Assembly (NCBI RefSeq): GCF_018860635.1 | Contig: NZ_JAHKPT010000018.1 | Coordinates: 1 to 36,595 of the forward strand | From: Aliiglaciecola lipolytica | Lineage (GTDB): Bacteria; Pseudomonadota; Gammaproteobacteria; Enterobacterales; Alteromonadaceae | Direction: 5' to 3' | Length of the DNA: 36,595 nt | Shown here: positions 26,664 to 36,470 of the stretch, piece by piece | Numbering within the stretch: position 1 is the stretch's first letter | How the letters are laid out: every line of letters begins with the position of its first letter | Made by a program: the position numbers and the translations under genes | Notes under the pieces: generated by a model | What the model was told of the DNA's origin: nothing | Seen by the model: the letters and a program-made list of their open reading frames with translations, nothing else | The model's database searches: none

Positions 26664-27602
26664 ATGGATTTCTTATTCGACTATATCTTTACCGTACAAA
26701 CCGCGTTGTTAGTGTTTGTTATTGTACTCATCAAATCATCAATTAAATTCGTGCCTCAGAATCGCGCATTTTTAGTCGAGCGTTTTGGAAAATTTCAATC
26801 TACCAAAGAAGCGGGTTTAAATTTCATTATTCCGTTTATCGACAACGTTGCCGCAGATCGCTCCTTAAAAGAACAAGCTGTAGATGTTCCAGAACAAAGT
26901 GCCATAACCAAAGACAACATATCTTTATCTGTAGATGGTGTTTTGTATTTTCGAGTAATGGACCCGTATAAAGCAACATATGGTGTTGATAATTACGTTT
27001 TTGCAGTTACTCAATTAGCCCAAACCACCATGCGTTCTGAACTGGGTAAAATGGAATTAGACAAAACGTTCGAAGAGCGTGACATGCTCAATACCAATAT
27101 CGTAGCAGCAATAAATGATGCAGCCGGCCCTTGGGGTATTCAGGTTCTTCGTTACGAAATTAAAGACATTGTTCCGCCACAATCAGTAATGGAAGCAATG
27201 GAAGCTCAGATGAAAGCAGAGCGCGTAAAACGAGCTCAAATTCTAGAGTCCGAAGGCGACAGACAAGCTGCAATCAACCGTGCAGAAGGTAATAAAGCAT
27301 CTGTAGTATTAGCCGCAGAAGCTGATAAAGAAGAACAAGTATTGCAAGCTGAAGGTGAAGCTAAAGCCATTGTTGCCGTTGCCGAAGCGCAGGCCGAAGC
27401 TTTGCGTAAAGTTGGTGTAGAGGCTAATACCGTTGAAGGGCAAAAAGCCATACAATTGGATCTCGCCACAAAAGCTATCGAAGCCAAACAAGCAATAGCC
27501 AAAGAATCATCTATTATTCTGCTGCCGGATGGCGCAACAGAGCCCGCCTCAGTCGTTGCTCAAGCTATGACGGTCATTAATTCCATGAACAAAGGAAACT
27601 AG
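26664..27602 (+). CDS. qmcA: SPFH/stomatin-like membrane protein (QmcA)
   Basis: A 312-residue stomatin-family protein with an N-terminal transmembrane anchor (about 5-25), an SPFH/Band 7 domain (FVPQNRAFLVERFGKF through IVPPQSVMEAM) and a long Ala/Glu-rich coiled coil (about 185-265). Such proteins form large oligomers in membrane microdomains and help membrane-protein quality control. Its stop is two bases before the NfeD-family gene, the classic stomatin-NfeD operon. Confidence 0.92.
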   Translation: MDFLFDYIFTVQTALLVFVIVLIKSSIKFVPQNRAFLVERFGKFQSTKEAGLNFIIPFIDNVAADRSLKEQAVDVPEQSAITKDNISLSVDGVLYFRVMDPYKATYGVDNYVFAVTQLAQTTMRSELGKMELDKTFEERDMLNTNIVAAINDAAGPWGIQVLRYEIKDIVPPQSVMEAMEAQMKAERVKRAQILESEGDRQAAINRAEGNKASVVLAAEADKEEQVLQAEGEAKAIVAVAEAQAEALRKVGVEANTVEGQKAIQLDLATKAIEAKQAIAKESSIILLPDGATEPASVVAQAMTVINSMNKGN

Positions 27603-27604
27603 GC

Positions 27605-28060
27605 ATGGATTTAATCAGTAACAATTTGGCGGAAAGTTTAATTGTGCTTGGTTTAGTCATGTTAGCCATAGAAATTGCTATTTTAGGCTTCGCAACTTTC
27701 ATAATGTTTTTTGTGGGTTTAGCCTGTGTTGCCGCTGGCGCTCTTTTGTATCTTGGATTGATTCCAGATACGCTAATGAGTGCTACGTTAACAGTGGGTA
27801 TTTTAACGGCAATTAGTGCTGTATTGCTGTGGAAGCCACTTAAAAATATTCAACAAAACGTTGATACTAAACCAGCCCAAAGTGATTTAATTGGTCATGA
27901 TTTTTTGTTAGAAAAAAATGTTTCTGCTACCGAAAATCCGTATTATCACTTCTCTGGAGTGCAATGGAAGTTGAAAAGTTCCCACCCTATTTCGGCAGGA
28001 AGTAGGGTCAAAGTTATAAAAGCAGAAGTCGGTATGTTTTATGTAGAACTTGCCGACTAA
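27605..28060 (+). CDS. NfeD-family membrane protein
   Basis: A 151-residue short NfeD protein with hydrophobic segments at about 10-75 and a C-terminal OB-fold domain (GHDFLLEKNVS through IKAEVGMFYVEL). It has no N-terminal ClpP-like protease domain. It partners the stomatin homologue just upstream and probably shares its mRNA. Confidence 0.9.
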   Translation: MDLISNNLAESLIVLGLVMLAIEIAILGFATFIMFFVGLACVAAGALLYLGLIPDTLMSATLTVGILTAISAVLLWKPLKNIQQNVDTKPAQSDLIGHDFLLEKNVSATENPYYHFSGVQWKLKSSHPISAGSRVKVIKAEVGMFYVELAD

Positions 28061-28102
28061 AAGCGACTCAAAGAAAAAATCTAACACAGCAGAGAGATAG
28101 GT

Positions 28103-29119
28103 ATGTCAGCCAAAGATATTGAACAGTCATTTGTCATCCTCAAACAAACCGTCCCTTTGCTGGTTAAACACAAAATTTCTGCCGTCCCTACCAATTATGC
28201 CCTTTGGTACACCTATGTCAGCAACGACTCTCCCGAATTAAATGAGCAGTTAGATGCCGCTGTAGAAAGTGATTCTCCAATATCGGAACTCAAGGCTAAA
28301 GATCTCTATCGTAGTTACATTTCTGATAAAGAAGAAGTGAATGTTTGGGATTTACGCCAGTCTCTTGAAGGTATGATGATTGAATTATCGCAATCCCTCA
28401 AAGACACTAAATCGGAAACCCAAGATTATAAAAACCTCATGGACGCCTGTATCGACGATTTGAGCAAGGTTGAAAAAGAAGGCTGGACAGTAGAGGAAGT
28501 GTTAGGCTTAGTGCGCAATATGGTCAAAGAATCGCAAGTGATCAGACAAAGTACCATCAGCTTCAATGGCGCTCTGGCCAGTGCAGAAAAAGAAATAGTG
28601 CGGCTTAAATCGCAGTTGCAAGCCAGTCAACAAGAAGCGCTTTATGATGCGTTAACCGGATTATGCAACCGTCGTTATTTCGACTCTGAAATTAGCAGTA
28701 AAACAAAACTAGATAAGTGCAGTCTAGCGTTAATTGATATCGACCATTTTAAAAAAATAAACGACACCTACGGCCATCAAATGGGTGATTTAGTACTAAA
28801 AGCGGTGGCGAAAAAGATACAAAGCTGCTGCCGGGAAAATGCCCAAGCATTTCGTTACGGCGGAGAAGAGTTTGCGGTCATCATGCCAGGACTTGATCAA
28901 TCCCGTGCTCGGCATATGGCCGATGTTATGCGCCGAAATATCGAAAAAATCACCGTAAAAGACCGTCGAACTGGCCAATCTTTAGGGGATATAACGGTTT
29001 CTGCTGGCGTGGCCCAGTTGCAAGCAAATGAACATTCAAGTCAGTTTATCGAAACAGCCGACAAGTTATTGTATGAAGCAAAACGTCTTGGAAGAAATCG
29101 TGTCATGCCCATGGCTTAA
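28103..29119 (+). CDS. GGDEF diguanylate cyclase
   Basis: A 338-residue protein with no membrane segment. Its helical N-terminal region (about 1-160) is of a kind seen in Alteromonadales cyclases, and the GGDEF domain (about 175-335) has YDALTGLCNRRYF, DIDHFKKINDTYGHQMGD and an active-site GGEEF at about 253-257. It should make c-di-GMP from two GTP. The inhibitory I-site RxxD reads RENA, so product inhibition by this site is probably lost. It follows the NfeD gene by 42 bases and may be co-transcribed. Confidence 0.93.
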   Translation: MSAKDIEQSFVILKQTVPLLVKHKISAVPTNYALWYTYVSNDSPELNEQLDAAVESDSPISELKAKDLYRSYISDKEEVNVWDLRQSLEGMMIELSQSLKDTKSETQDYKNLMDACIDDLSKVEKEGWTVEEVLGLVRNMVKESQVIRQSTISFNGALASAEKEIVRLKSQLQASQQEALYDALTGLCNRRYFDSEISSKTKLDKCSLALIDIDHFKKINDTYGHQMGDLVLKAVAKKIQSCCRENAQAFRYGGEEFAVIMPGLDQSRARHMADVMRRNIEKITVKDRRTGQSLGDITVSAGVAQLQANEHSSQFIETADKLLYEAKRLGRNRVMPMA

Positions 29120-29326
29120 AAGCGGTTTAAAATTAGAGAATTAAGTGTTTTTTCCGCGCTTTTCACGCATTTTAACTAATTAAAATCATAAAACTCATAA
29201 TATCTACACTATTTTAAGAATAATAAAGTACCTTTATTGGTCATTTAACCAACTGAAAATAAAGGCTTTTTTCAACAAATCTTGAATTAATTTTTAAACT
29301 GTTGATTTTTAAAGCAAATGAAACAA

Positions 29327-29354
29327 TGTAACCTGTCGAAAATTTTTGTATAAT
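29327..29354 (+). promoter_or_regulatory. Promoter of the second EF-G gene with GC-rich discriminator
   Basis: A perfect -10, TATAAT at 29349-29354, is followed immediately by GCCGCGC. The best -35 is weak (TGTAAC, 29327-29332, 16 bp away). The GC-rich discriminator is typical of ppGpp-controlled translation genes. It gives a short leader to the ATG at 29390. Confidence 0.6.
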
Positions 29355-29389
29355 GCCGCGCAATTTTTTATTAGACACAGAGTGGACCA

Positions 29390-31474
29390 ATGTCAGACTT
29401 ATCTCATTACAGAAATATAGGTATTTTTGCCCACGTTGACGCGGGGAAAACTACCACCACCGAACGTATATTAAAACTTACCGGTAAAATTCATAAAACC
29501 GGTGAAGTACATGACGGTGAATCAACAACAGATTTCATGGAACAAGAAGCAGAGCGCGGGATTACTATCCAATCAGCTGCTGTAAGTTGTTTCTGGAAAG
29601 ATCACCGTTTTAACGTAATCGACACCCCGGGACACGTTGACTTTACAGTAGAAGTATATCGTTCACTTAAAGTTCTAGACGGCGGAATCGGTGTATTCTG
29701 TGGATCTGGCGGTGTAGAGCCACAATCAGAAACTAACTGGCGTTATGCGAACGAATCTGAAGTAGCTCGTATTATCTTCGTAAACAAACTAGACCGTATG
29801 GGTGCAGACTTTTACCGTGTTGTTAAACAAGTTAAAAATGTTTTAGCAGCAACACCACTAGTTATGACGCTTCCTATCGGTATAGAAGATGATTTTGTTG
29901 GTGTAGTTGATGTATTAACTAAACAGGCTTACATCTGGGATGACACAGGTCTTCCTGAAAACTATACAATTGAAGATGTTCCTGCTGACATGGTTGATAA
30001 AGTTAACGAATACCATGAAATGTTAGTTGAAACTGCTGTTGAACAAGACGACGATCTAATGATGGCTTACATGGATGGTGAAGAGCCTTCTATTGAAGAC
30101 CTTAAACGTTGTATCCGTAAAGGTACACGTGACATGTCTTTCTTCCCAACATACTGTGGTTCAGCTTTCAAAAACAAAGGTATGCAGTTAGTACTAGATG
30201 CCGTTGTTGATTATTTGCCTAGCCCGACTGAAGTTGATCCTCAACCTTTGACTGACGAAGAAGGTGTTGAGACTGGTGAAGTAGCGACTGTTTCTGTTGA
30301 TGAGCCATTACGTGCACTAGCATTTAAAATTATGGATGACAGATTCGGTGCTTTGACTTTCGTTCGAATTTACTCAGGTAAATTGAATAAAGGTGACACT
30401 ATTCTTAACTCGTTTACTGGTAAAACTGAACGTGTTGGCCGTATGTGTGAAATGCAAGCAGACGACCGTAACGAATTAAACAGCGCACAAGCTGGTGACA
30501 TCATCGCTATCGTAGGTATGAAAAACGTACAAACAGGTCACACACTTTGTGATCCTAAACACCCTTGTACGCTAGAAGCTATGGTATTCCCAGAGCCGGT
30601 AATCTCTATCTCTGTTGCACCTAAAGATAAAGGTGGTTCTGAGAAAATGGGTATCGCTATCGGTAAAATGGTTGCTGAAGATCCATCTTTCCGTGTTGAA
30701 ACGGATGAAGATTCTGGTGAGACCATTCTTAAAGGAATGGGTGAGCTTCACTTGGATATCAAAGTTGATATTCTTAAGCGTACATATGGCGTTGACTTAG
30801 AAGTTGGTCAACCTCAAGTAGCTTATCGTGAAACTATTACTCAACCTATCGAAGATTCTTATACCCATAAGAAACAATCAGGTGGTTCAGGTCAATTTGG
30901 TAAAATTGACTATCGTATCCGTCCTGGTGAGCCAGGTTCTGGTTTTACATTTAAATCAGTTGTTGTTGGTGGTAACGTTCCTAAAGAATTCTTCCCAGCT
31001 ATCGAGAAGGGCTTTAAAGGTATGATGGAAACTGGTGTTCTTGCTGGTTTCCCTGTGTTAGATGTTGAAGTTGAACTATACGACGGTGGATTCCATGCCG
31101 TGGATTCATCTGCAATTGCGTTCGAAATCGCAGCTAAAGGTGCATTCCGTCAATCGATTCCTAAAGCCGGACCTCAACTTATTGAGCCAATCATGAAAGT
31201 AGACGTGTTTACGCCTGAAGATCATGTTGGTGACGTAATTGGTGACCTTAACCGTCGTCGTGGTATGATTAAAGACCAAGAAGCAGGTGTTACTGGTGTT
31301 CGCGTTAAAGCCGACGTACCACTTTCTGAAATGTTCGGTTATATCGGATCACTTCGCACAATGACATCTGGCCGTGGTCAATTCTCAATGGAATTCAGCC
31401 ACTATATGCCTTGTCCAGCAAACGTTGCTGAAAAAGTTATCGCTGAAACTAAAGCGCGTAACGCTAAGAAGTAA
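29390..31474 (+). CDS. fusA: Elongation factor G, second-copy type
   Basis: A 694-residue translational GTPase. G1 is AHVDAGKTT, the switch I region contains [11 protein letters not shown]3 is DTPGHVDF, G4 NKLDRMGAD, and domains II to V follow without gaps ([23 protein letters not shown] at the domain IV tip). It stands alone with its own promoter and terminator, not beside rpsG or tufA, so it is probably a paralogue of the str-operon EF-G. Such second copies occur in many marine gammaproteobacteria and may specialise in elongation or ribosome recycling; sequence alone does not say which. Codon use is strongly biased toward a few codons, as in highly expressed genes. Confidence 0.92.
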   Translation: MSDLSHYRNIGIFAHVDAGKTTTTERILKLTGKIHKTGEVHDGESTTDFMEQEAERGITIQSAAVSCFWKDHRFNVIDTPGHVDFTVEVYRSLKVLDGGIGVFCGSGGVEPQSETNWRYANESEVARIIFVNKLDRMGADFYRVVKQVKNVLAATPLVMTLPIGIEDDFVGVVDVLTKQAYIWDDTGLPENYTIEDVPADMVDKVNEYHEMLVETAVEQDDDLMMAYMDGEEPSIEDLKRCIRKGTRDMSFFPTYCGSAFKNKGMQLVLDAVVDYLPSPTEVDPQPLTDEEGVETGEVATVSVDEPLRALAFKIMDDRFGALTFVRIYSGKLNKGDTILNSFTGKTERVGRMCEMQADDRNELNSAQAGDIIAIVGMKNVQTGHTLCDPKHPCTLEAMVFPEPVISISVAPKDKGGSEKMGIAIGKMVAEDPSFRVETDEDSGETILKGMGELHLDIKVDILKRTYGVDLEVGQPQVAYRETITQPIEDSYTHKKQSGGSGQFGKIDYRIRPGEPGSGFTFKSVVVGGNVPKEFFPAIEKGFKGMMETGVLAGFPVLDVEVELYDGGFHAVDSSAIAFEIAAKGAFRQSIPKAGPQLIEPIMKVDVFTPEDHVGDVIGDLNRRRGMIKDQEAGVTGVRVKADVPLSEMFGYIGSLRTMTSGRGQFSMEFSHYMPCPANVAEKVIAETKARNAKK

Positions 31475-31496
31475 ATATTACTTTTAGTTAAGCTAT

Positions 31497-31527
31497 AAAA
31501 AAACCCGATTTTTTAATCGGGTTTTTT
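31497..31527 (+). terminator. Intrinsic terminator of the EF-G gene
   Basis: CCCGATT (31504-31510) pairs with AATCGGG (31515-31521), loop TTTT, with flanking A6 and T6 runs. Confidence 0.92.
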
Positions 31528-31756
31528 ATTGTTTAATAATAACCACTCTACAAAGCCCTAAAGCAATTATTCCATTCTAATGTACGTTCATTTTTTCGCA
31601 CAAAACACTTCACAAAAAAAGTACAGTTTTGGGTAAATAAATTGTCAATCTTGTCTATTTTCGTTAAGGTTTGGATATTCTCCGAAGTCGTCCTTTTGGA
31701 TAAGGAATATGGAGAAATCACTATCGACAATCAAGGAAGAAGCTAAGGAAGCTTAT

Positions 31757-33730
31757 ATGAAAACCTGCTTAATTTTTGCGTTGCTACTATTTTGTTCATC
31801 TGTATTAGCAAGCAAACTGCCCATAGATCAATTCTCCAAACACAGTGACTATTTAGATATGACCATCTCCCCCGATGGCAAACACCTACTCGCACGAGTA
31901 CAACACGAAGGTGAGGTAAGTTTAGTCTTTTTAGATGCCAAAAATATGAAAATAGTGGGAGGCGTTCGGCCAAAAGAAGGGGATGCAATTCACTCGGCTC
32001 AGTGGGTCAGCGATGAACGAGTGGTATATCAGTTTGCAGAAAAACGTTTACGCTATGATGCGCCAATTGCAACCGGAGAGTTATTTGCGATTAATGTTGA
32101 TGGCAGTAAACAAGAAATGTTGTATGGCTGGAGAGCGAGAGAGAATGGCGATCGCAGTACAAGAACAAAAAAACGCGAAGCCAGTTACGCCACGCCCGAA
32201 ATAATTAGCTTGTTGGTAGATGACGAAAAAAACATCTTAATATTGGAACACCCTTGGACCTTAGAACATAACCAGTGGTACGACTTACGCAAAAAACACT
32301 CAGTTATTTCTAAGTTAAATATATTCAACGGCCGCAAAACTAAAGTCGAGGTGCTTCCCCACCCCGGAGCTCACGCTATCGCCAACAAATTTGGCGAAAT
32401 TAATTTTATCAAATGGCATGATGAAAATTTAGAAGTTCATGGAGCATATAGAGAAAAACGTGATTCACGATGGCTAGAAATTGTAGATGCTTTGGGGGTC
32501 AACAAAGACCTAGTACCAACTGGAACCAGCAATGATGGCAAAAAGATTTTACTAACGGGTAGTTATGGAAAAAGAGATTTAAATACTTATTACGTACTAG
32601 ACCTCACCAGCAAAAAACTTAGTCCGATTTTTGACGATATGGTAGCCGATATCGCTTATACCAATCGGGAGCCATTAACCAATATGCCGGTAGTTGGTAT
32701 TTCTTATCCGGGTAAACCGCAATATCATTATGTAGAGGAAAACAAAACCGCCAAGCTGCATAAGATGTTAGTTGAGGCCTTCGGTGAACAGGAAGTTAAC
32801 ATCACGAGTTCAACTCGAGATGGGAAAAAGCTGTTGGTGCGTGTCTCTAGTGATGTCAATCCAGGCGAATACTACATATTTGACACTGAAAAAATGGGTG
32901 CAGAATTTATCTGGTCGAACCGCTCTTGGCTAGACCCGCGCACTATGGCACCAATGCAAGCATTTCAATTCACCACTGAAGACAATATGGTAATCCATGG
33001 TTACTTGACCATGCCATTAGCACTAAAGGAAAATGAAAAACCCCCTATGGTCGTCGTTATCCATGGTGGTCCCCACGGTATAAGTGAAACATGGGAATTT
33101 AATAGTGAAGTGCAGTTTTTAGCTAACCGAGGGTATGCGGTATTACAAGTTAATTTCCGCGGCTCTGGTGGTTATGGTAAACAGTTTGAACAAGCGGGCT
33201 ATCGGCAATGGGGTGGTAAGATGATAAAAGATATCACCGACGCCACTAAATATGTTGTCAGCCAAGGATATGTAGACGGCGAAAAAATGTGTGTGTATGG
33301 CGCTAGTTATGGTGGATATGCAGCATTGATGGCCAGTGTGCGCGAGCCTGAACTGTACAACTGCACCATAGGCTATGTTGGTATTTACGATTTAAACTAT
33401 GCATATACTGATAGCATTTACATGAAGAGTCATGGAGGCCGAGGTTATTTTGAAAAAGTCCTAGGCACCAACGCTCGAGAGCTAGCTCAATTCTCTCCAG
33501 TGAATTATGCAGACAAAATCAAATCAGATGTATTGTTAATTCACGGCGAAAAAGATTCCATCGTTTCGGTTAAAAATGCCCAAGCGATGCTCGCCAGCTT
33601 TGAAGCCGTAGGTAAAAAGGTGGACTACATAAACTTTGAAAAAGGTGGACATGGTCTGTTTCAAGAGGCGGGACGAAGACAAGTATATGCTGCGCTCGAA
33701 GAATTTATTAATCAGCACATTAATAAATAG
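31757..33730 (+). CDS. Secreted S9-family prolyl oligopeptidase-like peptidase
   Basis: A 657-residue exported serine peptidase. The signal peptide MKTCLIFALLLFCSSVLA starts at 31757, preceded by AAGGAAG; the frame is open to 31709 but the extra 16 charged residues would bury the signal. An N-terminal propeller (about 30-390) precedes the alpha/beta-hydrolase domain, with VVIHGGPHG (oxyanion region), nucleophile Ser517 in GASYGGY, Asp600 in HGEKDS and His632 in GGHGLF. The triad is complete, so it should cleave short peptides in the periplasm as a dipeptidyl- or oligopeptidase. It has its own upstream region and follows the EF-G terminator. Confidence 0.93.
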   Translation: MKTCLIFALLLFCSSVLASKLPIDQFSKHSDYLDMTISPDGKHLLARVQHEGEVSLVFLDAKNMKIVGGVRPKEGDAIHSAQWVSDERVVYQFAEKRLRYDAPIATGELFAINVDGSKQEMLYGWRARENGDRSTRTKKREASYATPEIISLLVDDEKNILILEHPWTLEHNQWYDLRKKHSVISKLNIFNGRKTKVEVLPHPGAHAIANKFGEINFIKWHDENLEVHGAYREKRDSRWLEIVDALGVNKDLVPTGTSNDGKKILLTGSYGKRDLNTYYVLDLTSKKLSPIFDDMVADIAYTNREPLTNMPVVGISYPGKPQYHYVEENKTAKLHKMLVEAFGEQEVNITSSTRDGKKLLVRVSSDVNPGEYYIFDTEKMGAEFIWSNRSWLDPRTMAPMQAFQFTTEDNMVIHGYLTMPLALKENEKPPMVVVIHGGPHGISETWEFNSEVQFLANRGYAVLQVNFRGSGGYGKQFEQAGYRQWGGKMIKDITDATKYVVSQGYVDGEKMCVYGASYGGYAALMASVREPELYNCTIGYVGIYDLNYAYTDSIYMKSHGGRGYFEKVLGTNARELAQFSPVNYADKIKSDVLLIHGEKDSIVSVKNAQAMLASFEAVGKKVDYINFEKGGHGLFQEAGRRQVYAALEEFINQHINK

Positions 33731-33741
33731 AATATGCCAAA

Positions 33742-33782
33742 TATGCAACCGCATCAGGAACATCCCTTGCGGTTGCGCATAT
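33742..33782. terminator. Hairpin after the S9 peptidase gene
   Basis: GCAACCGCA (33745-33753) pairs perfectly with TGCGGTTGC (33768-33776), with partly paired AT flanks. There is no clear T-tract, so termination strength is uncertain. Confidence 0.5.
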
Positions 33783-33880
33783 TATCAAGTGATAACAGAA
33801 TCAGTCGCTATATCAGTTTTACGACAAAACGCTTACACTAACCACCATAAAAATTCTGACATCAAACAATTTTATCAGTT

Positions 33881-34633
33881 ATGACAATTGCGCAAGGCAA
33901 ACGCCTCAATAAATACATCAGTGAAACAGGCTTATGTTCACGCCGTGAAGCTGACAAACTCATAGAACAAAATCGGGTCACCATAAATAACAAGATTCCA
34001 GAATTGGGCACTAAAGTCTTTGATGGAGATGAAGTCAGGGTTGACCGAAAGTTAATTGGTGCCACGCCGAATAATAAATCCGACCGTATTTATATCGCCT
34101 ACAATAAACCAGTTGGTATCACCTGCACCACAGAGAAACATGTTAAGGGAAATATCATTGATGCGATTGGACACAAACAACGCATTTTTCCGATCGGTCG
34201 TTTAGATAAACCATCCGAAGGGTTGATTTTACTCACCAGCGACGGCGACATAGTAAATAAGATATTACGTGCTGAGAACGCCCATGACAAAGAATATGAA
34301 GTAACCGTCACACAACCTATCAGTGAACGATTTTTAACGCGTATGGCTTCTGGCGTGCCCATATTGGGCACTGTTACTAAACCCTGTAAGGTTAGTCCTT
34401 TAGGAAAATACAAATTTAAAATTATTTTGACGCAAGGCTTAAACAGACAAATTCGTCGTATGTGTGAATTTTTAGGTTATGAAGTGAGTAAATTAAAGCG
34501 CACTCGTATTATGCATATTGATCTGTCTCGACTCTATCCTGGTCAATGGCGAAATTTAACCGCTGTAGAAATGCAGGTTTTAAATGAGTCTCTTAAAGGA
34601 TCACAAAAAACCGCCAATACTACCCCACAATAG
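33881..34633 (+). CDS. rluF: 23S rRNA pseudouridine(2604) synthase RluF
   Basis: A 250-residue pseudouridine synthase of the RsuA/RluB/E/F group. An N-terminal S4 RNA-binding domain (RLNKYISETGLCSRREADKL) is followed by the catalytic GRLDKPSEGL (catalytic Asp) and the late QGLNRQIRRMCEFLGYEV. VNKILRAENAHDKEYEVTV and GVPILGTVTKPCKV match the RluF pattern best, so I choose RluF over RluE and RsuA. E. coli RluF modifies U2604 of 23S rRNA and a tRNA-Tyr position. The ribosome site before ATG 33881 is weak. Confidence 0.92.
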   Translation: MTIAQGKRLNKYISETGLCSRREADKLIEQNRVTINNKIPELGTKVFDGDEVRVDRKLIGATPNNKSDRIYIAYNKPVGITCTTEKHVKGNIIDAIGHKQRIFPIGRLDKPSEGLILLTSDGDIVNKILRAENAHDKEYEVTVTQPISERFLTRMASGVPILGTVTKPCKVSPLGKYKFKIILTQGLNRQIRRMCEFLGYEVSKLKRTRIMHIDLSRLYPGQWRNLTAVEMQVLNESLKGSQKTANTTPQ

Positions 34634-34653
34634 CCAAAAACCATTGTGGGGTA
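34621..34653. terminator. Bidirectional terminator overlapping the rluF stop
   Basis: A perfect 11-bp stem (34621-34631 with 34643-34653, core CCCCACAAT) overlaps the stop codon. It separates rluF from the convergent membrane-protein gene. Only T3 follows on the plus strand. Confidence 0.7.
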
Positions 34654-34664
34654 TTTCCGTTAAA

Positions 34665-35663
34665 CTAGCTTTGCGCGTCAGGCAATAAACCTTGTACTTG
34701 AGCCGGTAGAACTTTCAATATTTGTCTGCGACTAACTTGCCAAAAAGCAGATAACAGCAATAAGGTTGCGCCAATACACAAACCAGTGATTGCAAAGCTA
34801 TAACTTACCATTCCGTAAGTTTCTAATAATGTAGAGAACGCATAAATAACATAGACCAATGCAGACACCATAATAGCGCGTCTATCGACAGCAATAGATA
34901 TTGCCGCTAGCAAAACATACAGCCCAAGCACCACCAAAGAAACTGACACACCGCCTACCCCCTGCAATACGCCTAAAGAAGTAAATATAGGATGCACAAT
35001 TAGCGGCGCAGCGGCCAAATGCAACCAAAATGCCACATCAGATGAACGGGTTTGCCGGTTGCGATCGGAGGCATCCCAATACATGGCCAAACCAAAAATA
35101 GCTAAACCAACACCTAACAACAAACCATTTACCCAACCAACAGCGCTTGGGAACACTGCCAATATAACAGCGATCATACTGCTGCTCAGTGCTGCAACTC
35201 CAGCGGCGACTGTTATAGGCACTCGAAAACGCTTCCAATGCAGCACAGCGGCAAAGGCGCTAAGCAAACCGGCAACTAGGAATGGAATTTCAGAAGGTTG
35301 TTGGTAGTTCACTAAGGGAGTGGCAAAAACGCCGCCTAAAAATGTCAGCAACAACATAATTGCAGGTAATGCCATTCTGCGCTTCACCACAAAGAATTCA
35401 GCTAAAAGCCATGATGCAATAGCAACCCCGATCGTCCCTAGCATAGGAGAAAGATGATATCCGAGAAAAGCGATTGACGCCAAGAGTAACCCGCTGGCAA
35501 TAACCACGAAAATATCGTTAAAACCAGTAATTAATCGAAAGTTTTCCTCATCAGCCATTGAGGTATTTTTTAAATGAGCAATATGGGTTTTGAATTTAGT
35601 GACAGAGTCGTCAGTAAAAATACCGGCCTCCACTGCCTGATTCAAATCTTCGTCGTTGTACAT
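34665..35663 (-). CDS. Multi-spanning inner-membrane protein of unknown function
   Basis: A 332-residue protein with a soluble, acidic N-terminus (about 1-45, MYNDEDLNQAVEAG to DEENFRLITGFNDIF) followed by about nine to ten closely packed transmembrane helices. No catalytic motif, ligand site or transporter signature is visible. The N-terminal segment followed by many short helices is reminiscent of DUF2157-like membrane proteins, but I cannot assign a family. It starts at ATG 35663, preceded by a weak AGCC-rich region. The 192 bases between it and the next gene show nothing notable. Confidence 0.7.
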   Translation of the reverse strand: MYNDEDLNQAVEAGIFTDDSVTKFKTHIAHLKNTSMADEENFRLITGFNDIFVVIASGLLLASIAFLGYHLSPMLGTIGVAIASWLLAEFFVVKRRMALPAIMLLLTFLGGVFATPLVNYQQPSEIPFLVAGLLSAFAAVLHWKRFRVPITVAAGVAALSSSMIAVILAVFPSAVGWVNGLLLGVGLAIFGLAMYWDASDRNRQTRSSDVAFWLHLAAAPLIVHPIFTSLGVLQGVGGVSVSLVVLGLYVLLAAISIAVDRRAIMVSALVYVIYAFSTLLETYGMVSYSFAITGLCIGATLLLLSAFWQVSRRQILKVLPAQVQGLLPDAQS

Positions 35664-35855
35664 AGGTTGGCTCCAATTATTATTTTTAGCCTTAAATAGG
35701 CCTTACGAATTAACCAATTTGAAATGTTTCAGCAATAAACGAACCAGAATTAATAATCTCTATTTTTCAGTATGTTAGGAAATTGGATAGGTATTTTAAG
35801 TGATAAAATTAATAGCATTACCCAAATAGTAGTGAAATTAACCATTGTTCGGTAG

Positions 35856-36356
35856 TTAAGGAGAAGTTACCGTTTGCCAACTCCAATCGAATGCAGCCAG
35901 CCCTATTCCTGTTATTAGTCTTTGATACTCAACAGGATCTAGTGCTTTGGCTACTACTTTATACTGAGACCTATATTTCACAGCACGAGTAGTTAATAAA
36001 TCAAATCGCTTGTCTGCATTTTCGGAAAAGTCCACATCACGAAGTTTTTCAATTCGAATACTGGTGTTGTAATACTCCACCACATACTCCAATAACCGAT
36101 TTTGTATCAATAACATCTTTTTATTTACTAGATGCTCGCAGATGCCCTTTTCTGTGATGGCATAAGAAAAGCCTTTTTCAGTCAAGTCTGTGGCACTTTC
36201 CGCCAACTTCAAGGAGGTTTTCCAATACTGTGTAATCAATTTTAAATACTGAATCGAAATATGCTGGTTTTGCTGAATTTCTGGCGAGTTCAATTCTTCC
36301 AAAATGTCTTGGCTAAGCATCTCAAGTGTAACAAGCAAACGATTAAAATTAGACAT
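35856..36356 (-). CDS. Hypothetical helical protein
   Basis: A 166-residue predicted soluble protein, rich in Leu, Glu, Lys and Ile and without signal peptide, membrane segment or Cys pair. The composition suggests a mainly alpha-helical fold. I do not recognise a domain. It stands alone upstream of the membrane-protein gene on the same strand; its start, ATG 36356, has no strong ribosome site. It may be species- or genus-restricted. Confidence 0.6.
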   Translation of the reverse strand: MSNFNRLLVTLEMLSQDILEELNSPEIQQNQHISIQYLKLITQYWKTSLKLAESATDLTEKGFSYAITEKGICEHLVNKKMLLIQNRLLEYVVEYYNTSIRIEKLRDVDFSENADKRFDLLTTRAVKYRSQYKVVAKALDPVEYQRLITGIGLAAFDWSWQTVTSP

Positions 36357-36470
36357 CTACAGTTTACAGCGGCAAAACCTAAAGGCTATAACTTCCCAAC
36401 ACAATTGGTCAAGTACTCTTAGCTGGCGAAAAGGACGAAAATTACCCACGGAATAAATTATGGCTTACAA

